Of a stretch of 22,132 nt of DNA, positions 1-6,696 are shown piece by piece (position 1 is the stretch's first letter; each line of letters starts with the position of its first letter). The notes under the pieces were generated by a model. The model was not told where the DNA came from, made no database searches, and worked only from the letters and a program-made list of their open reading frames with translations. Source of the DNA: Pseudomonadota bacterium (GTDB lineage Bacteria > Pseudomonadota > Gammaproteobacteria > Halothiobacillales > Halothiobacillaceae); assembly GCA_021795795.1 (NCBI GenBank), contig JAJYPA010000080.1, forward strand, positions 1 to 22,132, read 5' to 3'. The position numbers were made by a program, and so were the translations under genes.

Positions 1-2017
1 CAATCACATACCTGACTTTCACAAAGGGCACGATCAACTCTTCGACCGACACCCCGCCGTGGACCACCACCTGCTCGCCCTCCGGCACAAAGGCGGTTCG
101 CCCGCCTGCGAATAGGGGCATGAAGTTTGCGGGTAGACCAGCGATGTCCAACCTGACTGTGGTGGGATAGGCCGCAGCGGAATCGGCCAGCAACGGTTCG
201 CTCCGATAGACCCGCACGCGCTCGCCGCGCGTCTCTGCAATGACGCCCTGGTTAGGCCTGCCAACGCCGGTGGACTCGACGTTGCCGTGGTCTGCCGTGA
301 GGTAGATGTGGTACCCCTTGTCCAGCAGCAGCGAGAACAGCCGATCGACGAAGCCGGTCGTCAGCCAGTTCCCAATCCACATCGCCACGTCTTTCTTCGA
401 TCGCTCCTTGTGGAGCCGGTCGTCCACCTCATCGATCACCAGGCCCACCACTTTCGGGCGCCGGTCGATCAAATCCGCTTCCAGTGCGTCGAGCTGATCG
501 GTCTGTCGAAGCGCGCGTCGATACATCACCTCATTCGGGTTGACGCCTTCGTTCTGCCAGAACGTCTTCCACAAGGATTCCTCCTTGTCTGTCCGGTCGA
601 TGGAGTCATCGAACTCACGCGGCTTCAGGCCTGAGAACAGCGCCTGGCGCGACACCGATGTCACGGTGGGCAGCCAAGCGAACGCTGTTCCCTCGTCGAA
701 CGCGAAGCGCTTGGTCGTGGCAATCAAACGCTCGCGGATCTGCACCCACTGGTCGAACGCCAGCCCGTCGAATACCAGCAGGGCCACTTTGGATTCCCCT
801 GCGGATCGCCGATGGCGCAAGAAGCGCGGAACGTGATGCACCATCACCGGTCCCTTGGTGACGGGCTGCAGGATGAGGTCGGCATAATGCTTGGCCGCGA
901 TCCATGCCTGTAGTCGCTCGTCCGACTCAGCCTGTAGGACCTTGATGCGGTCGCTGATCTGTTGCTTATTGACGGATAGATACTCACTGCCTTCGGTGCC
1001 GGCCAGAGCATGCGTTCGGGCCAAGATCTCACCGTGGCGCTTGGCGAACTCGCTCCAGTCTTTATGCGAGGAGGTGGCGGTCGGGAGCGCATCGATCAGA
1101 CCGTCGATGCCTTTGAGAACGAGGGACTGCAATGCTGCAGGGTCCTGAATAATGCCGGCCTTGATCCAGCTCGGAATCCCCGCCGGCACGCTGTGCACTG
1201 CCAGCGGGTGCAAGCTGCCGTCGAGGAACATGGAATCGACCAACACCTGCACATCGGAGTGATTGAACGGAATCTCGATCTTGGCGACGTAGTCAGGTGG
1301 CGGCGGTTCTCCCGTGCGCGTGCCATCCAGTCCCAAGGTCGCCAGGTAGCGATACCACGCGTCCTGCACCACCCGCAGCAGCGCACTCTTGGACGCCAGC
1401 CATGTGGTGACGGGTTGGTCCGCGAACAGCCCCTTGCCCTGGAGGATGCCCGCCGCGTGCTGAGCGAACAGGGGTGGCAACGAGCGGTTGGCGAAGTGCA
1501 TACGCAGCAGCTCACGCCAGAAGTCCACCGGGTTGCGAATGGAGCGCGGCGTCAGTTGATAGACGTGTTCGAGGATGAAGTCCTTGGACTCGTTCTCGCC
1601 ACGCGCCGACTGCAACTCGGTCTGATGGGCATGAAACAGCCCTGCAAAATGCTCCGGCTCGACTTGCTGAACCGCGCTGTACGCCAGCTTGGGGAAAAGC
1701 TCGGCAAGACTGAGCCGAACCACACGCCCGTGATGCACGATGTCCCACGGCAACTCATTGGCGTCGGCGCTGCGCAGATGCAGCACCAGCGAGGGCGCTG
1801 GCCCTTGCTCACCGCGATCCCATGCGGCGCGGTAGCGCTCCTCATATTCCGCGCGGAAGGCAAACGGGTCTTCGTACAGCATCACCTCGAAGCCCCGGCC
1901 ACGCAGTTCGGACAACAGCTTCTCGTCGAGCAGCACGTCGTCGGGGTCGCAGGCCACCCACAGCCGGGTGAGGTCGGCCGTGAAGTGGCTGAGAATGCGT
2001 TCTGACCACTGGCTCAT
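1..2017 (-). CDS. pglZ: BREX type 3 PglZ, alkaline phosphatase-superfamily protein (3' end cut by window edge)
   Basis: The frame is open from ATG at 2017-2015 to the window edge, giving 672 residues; the real stop lies beyond position 1. It shows an alkaline-phosphatase-like fold core: LLVFDGLAFDQW (about 413-424, with the metal-binding Asp417), a Thr/Ser-rich TVTSVSRQALFSG stretch (451-463) where the family's nucleophile or metal site lies, TADHGNVES (574-582), and HGGVSVEELIVPF (653-665), which is typical of the PglZ C-terminus. Only a short tail is probably missing. PglZ is the signature protein of all BREX systems and is needed for phage exclusion; its substrate is not settled. The start overlaps the brxHII stop as ATGA, implying translational coupling. 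In the canonical type 3 order brxA should follow, outside the window. The family call is secure; the assignment to type 3 rests on its neighbours. Confidence 0.93.
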   Translation of the reverse strand, partial: MSQWSERILSHFTADLTRLWVACDPDDVLLDEKLLSELRGRGFEVMLYEDPFAFRAEYEERYRAAWDRGEQGPAPSLVLHLRSADANELPWDIVHHGRVVRLSLAELFPKLAYSAVQQVEPEHFAGLFHAHQTELQSARGENESKDFILEHVYQLTPRSIRNPVDFWRELLRMHFANRSLPPLFAQHAAGILQGKGLFADQPVTTWLASKSALLRVVQDAWYRYLATLGLDGTRTGEPPPPDYVAKIEIPFNHSDVQVLVDSMFLDGSLHPLAVHSVPAGIPSWIKAGIIQDPAALQSLVLKGIDGLIDALPTATSSHKDWSEFAKRHGEILARTHALAGTEGSEYLSVNKQQISDRIKVLQAESDERLQAWIAAKHYADLILQPVTKGPVMVHHVPRFLRHRRSAGESKVALLVFDGLAFDQWVQIRERLIATTKRFAFDEGTAFAWLPTVTSVSRQALFSGLKPREFDDSIDRTDKEESLWKTFWQNEGVNPNEVMYRRALRQTDQLDALEADLIDRRPKVVGLVIDEVDDRLHKERSKKDVAMWIGNWLTTGFVDRLFSLLLDKGYHIYLTADHGNVESTGVGRPNQGVIAETRGERVRVYRSEPLLADSAAAYPTTVRLDIAGLPANFMPLFAGGRTAFVPEGEQVVVHGGVSVEELIVPFVKVRYVI

Positions 2018-4887
2018 GCCACACGCTCTTTCGTCATATTCGCTCCTGGCATCACATCGCCGGAGACGCGCACCATCATCACGGCATTCAAATCCGGCAC
2101 GCTGGCCTCCATATCATCCAGGGCGGCAATACGTGCATCGTGTTCCTGTTGCAGTCGCTTGCGCCGATGCTCACGCACAGCGGGCAGGCCGATGCGCCCG
2201 ATCGCCTGACCTCTGGCCTCGAAGGCATACACCGCGCGCTCGCGTTCTTCCTTCAGCCGAGCACAATGCTCATTGAGCAGCTCGGTGAAGATCCGCTCGC
2301 CTTGGGTACTGGCAGCCACATGCGATGCCTCGAACCACTTCATCGACTCCTCGGCGCCGGTGACGGCATGCACGTCCACGGTTTCTGTCAGTAGCAAGTC
2401 CCACACGCGCTTGGCAGTAGGTACGAAGGGGCGGCCTTCTTCGTTGACGAACACTGGCAGGAAGCGCTTTCGGCTCAGGCCTTCCGCTGCCAATCTGATC
2501 TCCCACAACGACCAGATGCCGCGCACCGAATCGGGCAAACCCGTCACCCGGATCACCGGCAGCGGCTGGCCGGCAACAAAGCGCGGCAGTTCGCTGATGA
2601 TGGCGCGGGCACGTGGGTCTTCCATCGTCACCCACTCCAGCTCCGGGTTCTCGTCCGCCGTGCGGGCATCAAAACACGCCTGCGCGGACTCGCTGCCGTC
2701 CGCCCACTTCACCCGCCAGGCACTACCCACCTTGGTGGCTGAACCACCGCGCGCGGCCAGCCCGCTGGTGATGGCGCGTTCCAGCCAGAACTGCGCCGGG
2801 TGGTCACGCCACTTGCGGGCGTCGTCGGCGTCCAGGTCATGGTCTTCGGCGAGCAGGTCGCTGTTCTTTTTCGACTCCGCCAGCGTCGATCGCAGTTGCG
2901 ACACCACGGCATCACATTCCTGCTCGATCGAATCCGGGTTCTGCAGGCCATGCACGAACAACTCGTCGAAGATCGGATCGGCCTCGACTGAGTCCATCAC
3001 GTCGGCCGCCTTGTCGACGCCAAACTCCTGCGCGATGACCTCTAGCTTTGCCTCCAGCACCTGACGCACGCGGTGCTCCACCGTGTCTTCCAGCACGAAG
3101 TTGATGGCGCGCACCACATGGTGCTGGCCGATACGGTCAACGCGGCCAATGCGCTGCTCAATCCGCATCGGGTTCCACGGCATGTCGAAGTTGACGATGA
3201 CGTGGCAGAACTGCAGGTTCAAACCTTCGCCGCCGGCATCCGTTGAAATCAGCACGCGCACATCTTTGGAGAACACCTGCTGGGCGCGCGTGCGGGCTTC
3301 CAGGTCCATGCTGCCGTTGAGCGTCGCCACCGAGAAGCCACGGCTCTCCAGGTAGTCGGCCAGCATCGCTTGGGTAGGCACGAACTCGGTGAAGATCAGC
3401 ACCTTCAGCGCCGGATCGCCTTCTTCCTGCTGCAGCTTGTAGATCAGCTCCAGCAGCGCCTCGGCCTTGGCATCAGTGCCGGCGGCCTCGGTCTCGCGCG
3501 CCAGCTCCAGCAGCATCTCGACTTCTGACTTCTCCAGCTCCCAGCCGCTGGACTGCATGGCCAGATCCACTTGAGACTGGCCGTCGAGATCCGCCCACTC
3601 ATCCTGGCTGGTGTTCTCGAACAGATTCGCCTGCGGCTGCGGTGCATCGAGCAGGGCCTGGCGCTTCTCCAGCGTGGTGCGGATAGCTGCCGTACTGGAT
3701 GTCACCAGCCGCTGCATCAGGATCATCAAGAAGCCGATGTGGCGCTGCTTGGCCGCCATCGCCTGGTTGTAGCCGTGGCGCACATAGTCGGTCACCGCCT
3801 CATACAGGCGCTGCTGCGAGCCGTGCCGTGCCTGCCAGGCCACCGCCTGCAGCCGGGTGACACGCGGCTTGAACAGCGGCTGGCCCTCAGCGTTGATCGA
3901 GGCACGCTTCTCGGTGCGGATCACGAAGGGGCGCACCCGCTCGCGGCTGACGCTGCTTTCGTCCGGAAAGGCTTCCCGGTCCAGCAACTGCATCAAGCGC
4001 ATGAACTGGTCCGTCTTACCCTGGTGCGGCGTAGCCGACAGCAGCAGCAAGTAAGGCGACGCTTCCGCCAACGCCGCGCCCAGCTTGTAGCGGGCCACCT
4101 GCTCGGTGCTGCCGCCCATGCGATGGGCCTCGTCGATGATGACCAGATCCCACGACGCCGAAATCAGGTCCTCGAAGCGCTCGCGGTTGTAGGTGTTCAG
4201 TTGCTCCAGGCTCCAGCCGCGACGGCCTTCCAGGGGCTTCACCGAATCCAGCGAGCAGATCACCTGGTCGTGCATGCGCCACAGGTTTTGGCTGTCGCCG
4301 AAGCTGGCGCTTTCCTCCCGCCCGAGGCCACCGCCGGACCATTGCCGCAATGCGGCAAACTCGGACGGCTCGATGAACTGGAACTTCTCGCCGAAGTGCA
4401 GGCGCATCTCAGCCTGCCACTGGCGCACCAGCCCCTTAGGCGCCACCACCAGAATTCGCTTAACCCGGCCACGCAATTTCAACTCGCGCAGCACCAAGCC
4501 AGCCTCGATGGTCTTGCCGAGGCCCACCTCGTCGGCCAGCAGGTAGCGAATGCGATCGCGGCTCACCGCGCGGTTCAGCGCGTAGAGCTGGTGCGGCAGC
4601 GGCACCACGCTGGACTGTATCGGCGCCAGCAGCAGGTTGTCCTCCAGCGCATCCAGCAGCTTGGCCGCCGCCGTGGTGTGCAGGATCTGCTCCACGCTCG
4701 GGCGAACGCTCTCCAGCGTTGCCAGATCCACCGCCCGTGCGCGCACCACGGCGTCCTTGGCTGGCAGCCAGACGCGGTAGGCGACTTCGCCCCACACGTC
4801 CTGACGCTCGATCACCCGGCACGGTGATGCCTGCCGGGTGAACCAGCACCAGTCGCCGATGGTGAAGTTGCGCCCGGGCTGGATCAT
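2014..4887 (-). CDS. brxHII: BREX type 3 SNF2/RapA-like DEAD/DEAH-box helicase BrxHII
   Basis: This gene encodes 957 residues and a superfamily 2 helicase/translocase of the SNF2/RapA kind. Visible motifs: Walker A DEVGLGKT (119-126), motif Ia VVAPKGLVRQWQ (147-158), DEAH in VIIDEAHRMGG (249-259), motif III LLLSATPHQG (281-290), the second-lobe opening KVLIFTEF (495-502), motif V ISTDAGGEGLNLQ (547-559) and motif VI QRIGRVDRIGQ (578-588). The C-terminal 350 or so residues have no motif I recognise. BrxHII is the helicase component specific to type 3 BREX and presumably moves along DNA in the exclusion or modification complex. Its ATG overlaps the stop of the AlbA_2 gene (ATGA), and its stop overlaps the pglZ start (ATGA). 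In most type 3 loci it directly follows pglXI; here another gene separates them. Confidence 0.9.
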   Translation of the reverse strand: MIQPGRNFTIGDWCWFTRQASPCRVIERQDVWGEVAYRVWLPAKDAVVRARAVDLATLESVRPSVEQILHTTAAAKLLDALEDNLLLAPIQSSVVPLPHQLYALNRAVSRDRIRYLLADEVGLGKTIEAGLVLRELKLRGRVKRILVVAPKGLVRQWQAEMRLHFGEKFQFIEPSEFAALRQWSGGGLGREESASFGDSQNLWRMHDQVICSLDSVKPLEGRRGWSLEQLNTYNRERFEDLISASWDLVIIDEAHRMGGSTEQVARYKLGAALAEASPYLLLLSATPHQGKTDQFMRLMQLLDREAFPDESSVSRERVRPFVIRTEKRASINAEGQPLFKPRVTRLQAVAWQARHGSQQRLYEAVTDYVRHGYNQAMAAKQRHIGFLMILMQRLVTSSTAAIRTTLEKRQALLDAPQPQANLFENTSQDEWADLDGQSQVDLAMQSSGWELEKSEVEMLLELARETEAAGTDAKAEALLELIYKLQQEEGDPALKVLIFTEFVPTQAMLADYLESRGFSVATLNGSMDLEARTRAQQVFSKDVRVLISTDAGGEGLNLQFCHVIVNFDMPWNPMRIEQRIGRVDRIGQHHVVRAINFVLEDTVEHRVRQVLEAKLEVIAQEFGVDKAADVMDSVEADPIFDELFVHGLQNPDSIEQECDAVVSQLRSTLAESKKNSDLLAEDHDLDADDARKWRDHPAQFWLERAITSGLAARGGSATKVGSAWRVKWADGSESAQACFDARTADENPELEWVTMEDPRARAIISELPRFVAGQPLPVIRVTGLPDSVRGIWSLWEIRLAAEGLSRKRFLPVFVNEEGRPFVPTAKRVWDLLLTETVDVHAVTGAEESMKWFEASHVAASTQGERIFTELLNEHCARLKEERERAVYAFEARGQAIGRIGLPAVREHRRKRLQQEHDARIAALDDMEASVPDLNAVMMVRVSGDVMPGANMTKERVA

Positions 4888-6674
4888 TCCTTGACCTCTT
4901 CGCGCATTGCTCTGCCTTGTTCAGTCAGCCGATAGCGCTGTTTGCTGCTGTTAGGCTTATCCGGAATGGTCATGGCAACAAGTTCCAATGTCAGCAGTGG
5001 CGCCAATACCGCCTCACGAAACTTGCTGCGATTGCTACGCCCAACCCATGCCATCAAGGTGGCAATGTCGTGCTCATCGGCCATCTGCGCCAACAGGATG
5101 CGTTGTTCAGCACTGAGTCCCAACTTGGTCCCGACTTGGTCCCGACTTGGCCCCGGCTTGGTCCCGACCTCGTCCGTCGGCCGGGTTTCCACCTCCTGTG
5201 TAAAGCGCTGCCGAATCGCCTCTCGCGCCTGAAACTGCGTATCGCTGAGCTGATCGAGCAGTTGCTGGCGCACCAGATGGTCGGCCACCGCCCGGGCTTG
5301 CTGGGTGGTGCTGATGCCGAGGCTGCGGATCGCCGTCAGGGTCAGGGCTTCACCCTCCGGCAGCGACAGCGCCAAGGCCAGCGCATCGGCCTGTTCGAGC
5401 GTCAAGTGTGTACCCAAGGTTTGACGGAAGTGGAGCATGGCATCGGTGACCAACGGTTTGTTGATCAACACCAGTTCAAAATTCTTGCGCGCCTTGTCGT
5501 TCTTCAACCGCGGTGGCGTGCGGCCCAGTTCGTGCCAGTTGCGGAAGATGGCACGAATACCGGTGCCGGCCTGGTCCGACAGGCCAATACGGCGGAACGC
5601 CTTCACGATGGCCGGGTTGCGCACTTCCTTTTCGGTGGGGTCCAGCAGCTCGGCTTCCGTGGCGAAGGCATCACCCGGGTTCCAGAACACCGTGCGATCG
5701 GCGAAGAGCTTGATCGATGCCTTACGCCCGTGATCGCCGTAATCCTGGTGGATCAGCAGGTTGATGGCCGCTTCACGAAAAGCCACGTAGTCCGGCGGAT
5801 CATCGTTGCGGCGCAGGGTGGTCGGGTCGAGTGAGAACGGGTGTTCGGCAACGCGCATATACCGCGCCACCAGCCCCTGCCAGGTCTGGAAGATGTTCTC
5901 CTCGAACACATAGCGGTCGTGCCAGCGCTGCTCGGCAGACCACTGGTCAAAAGCGGTATCGATGCGTTGATAGTCCAGCACCGGCCGGGGCAGGACCTGA
6001 CGCACATAGCGGCCGGTACCAAACAGCAGCACTCCGGCGCGGGTAGGCAAAGCCTTGCCATCCCGTTCGACGACAAAATTCCAGTTCAGCAAAAACGCTA
6101 TCGGATCGGTGATCTCGACATGCTCCGGGTTGCGCCGTGCGAACTGCGCCTGATACCACTTGACCGTTACCTCATCAAAGCACTGATCCACCGGAATATC
6201 GGCCAGGGCGACGCCGTCGTAGCGATCCTGCGCCGCGTCGCGCAGAAATCGCTCCAGCTCACTTTGGGTGAACTGTTCGTCGCCCGCACCGCGACGAAGG
6301 TAACTCTGACGCGGGTCGCCCTTGAGGTAGACCGGCTTCTCAGAGCGGGACGACTCCGGCACATGGAACGCAAACACATGCTTGCCGTCGATCTCAAAGC
6401 GATGCGCCTCCACCGCGATCACCCGGTTGAGCTTCTGCCCGCCACGCAGCACCGCCAGAAAATCATTCTGAACTTTGTCGGGCTGCTCGACGCCAGTCAC
6501 TTCCAACAGCCCATTCACTTCACTGACACCAAAGACCAGCCAGCCGCCCGCCGTATTGGCAAAGGCCGACACCGTTTTATAGGCATCCTCCGGCACGCCA
6601 CGCTGCGCCCGCTTGCACTCGAAGTCGTTCCATTCGATGCCATTCAGCCTTGCCAGCAACTCGTCCTGGTTCAT
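4884..6674 (-). CDS. AlbA_2 (Schlafen-type) and GHKL-like ATP-binding regulator/accessory protein
   Basis: This gene encodes 596 residues from ATG 6674. An in-frame ATG at 6704 would add ten residues, but 6674 is preferred because GGGAG lies 7 nt upstream. The N-terminus is an AlbA_2 domain: FECKRA with an ExK pair (residues 18-23), TAGGWLVFGV (41-50) and SYLRRG (124-129). The middle holds a GHKL-like (HATPase_c_4) signature, REAAINLLIHQDYGDHGR (300-317) plus FWNPGD (330-335), as in COG2865 proteins, which often carry a RecG-like label. The C-terminus looks like winged-helix segments (about 440-480 and 520-590). Between them lies a Pro/Gly/Thr-rich linker encoded by 11-bp tandem repeats. Known relatives are putative transcriptional regulators or nucleic-acid-binding defence accessories; the exact role here is unknown. 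It begins 22 bp after pglXI and its stop overlaps the brxHII start. It is not part of the canonical type 3 gene set. Confidence 0.85.
   Translation of the reverse strand: MNQDELLARLNGIEWNDFECKRAQRGVPEDAYKTVSAFANTAGGWLVFGVSEVNGLLEVTGVEQPDKVQNDFLAVLRGGQKLNRVIAVEAHRFEIDGKHVFAFHVPESSRSEKPVYLKGDPRQSYLRRGAGDEQFTQSELERFLRDAAQDRYDGVALADIPVDQCFDEVTVKWYQAQFARRNPEHVEITDPIAFLLNWNFVVERDGKALPTRAGVLLFGTGRYVRQVLPRPVLDYQRIDTAFDQWSAEQRWHDRYVFEENIFQTWQGLVARYMRVAEHPFSLDPTTLRRNDDPPDYVAFREAAINLLIHQDYGDHGRKASIKLFADRTVFWNPGDAFATEAELLDPTEKEVRNPAIVKAFRRIGLSDQAGTGIRAIFRNWHELGRTPPRLKNDKARKNFELVLINKPLVTDAMLHFRQTLGTHLTLEQADALALALSLPEGEALTLTAIRSLGISTTQQARAVADHLVRQQLLDQLSDTQFQAREAIRQRFTQEVETRPTDEVGTKPGPSRDQVGTKLGLSAEQRILLAQMADEHDIATLMAWVGRSNRSKFREAVLAPLLTLELVAMTIPDKPNSSKQRYRLTEQGRAMREEVKE
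5121..5175. repeat. Five tandem copies of a degenerate 11-bp repeat inside the AlbA_2 gene
   Basis: On the plus strand five consecutive 11-bp units read CAACTTGGTCC, CGACTTGGTCC, CGACTTGGCCC, CGGCTTGGTCC and CGACCTCGTCC, with consensus CGACTTGGTCC. They fall in the linker between the GHKL-like part and the C-terminal winged helix of the AlbA_2 protein, where the coded protein repeats VGTKxG with an 11-residue period (33 bp, three units). Because 11 is not a multiple of three, gain or loss of one unit would shift the frame and remove the C-terminal domain. The units are read directly from the sequence; phase variation is an inference, and the degeneracy of the outer units suggests at most modest instability. 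Confidence 0.85.
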
Positions 6675-6696
6675 GCTTTCGCTCCCATCCGGCGCA

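Noticed and set aside
1010..2005. 331-codon open frame on the plus strand
   Set aside because: It lies wholly antisense to pglZ, whose frame carries clear phosphatase-fold motifs. The plus-strand translation has no recognisable domain; it is a GC-rich shadow.
3571..4827. 418-codon open frame on the plus strand
   Set aside because: Antisense to the BrxHII helicase core motifs. Composition rich in Arg, Gln, Leu and His is typical of a reverse-frame artefact.
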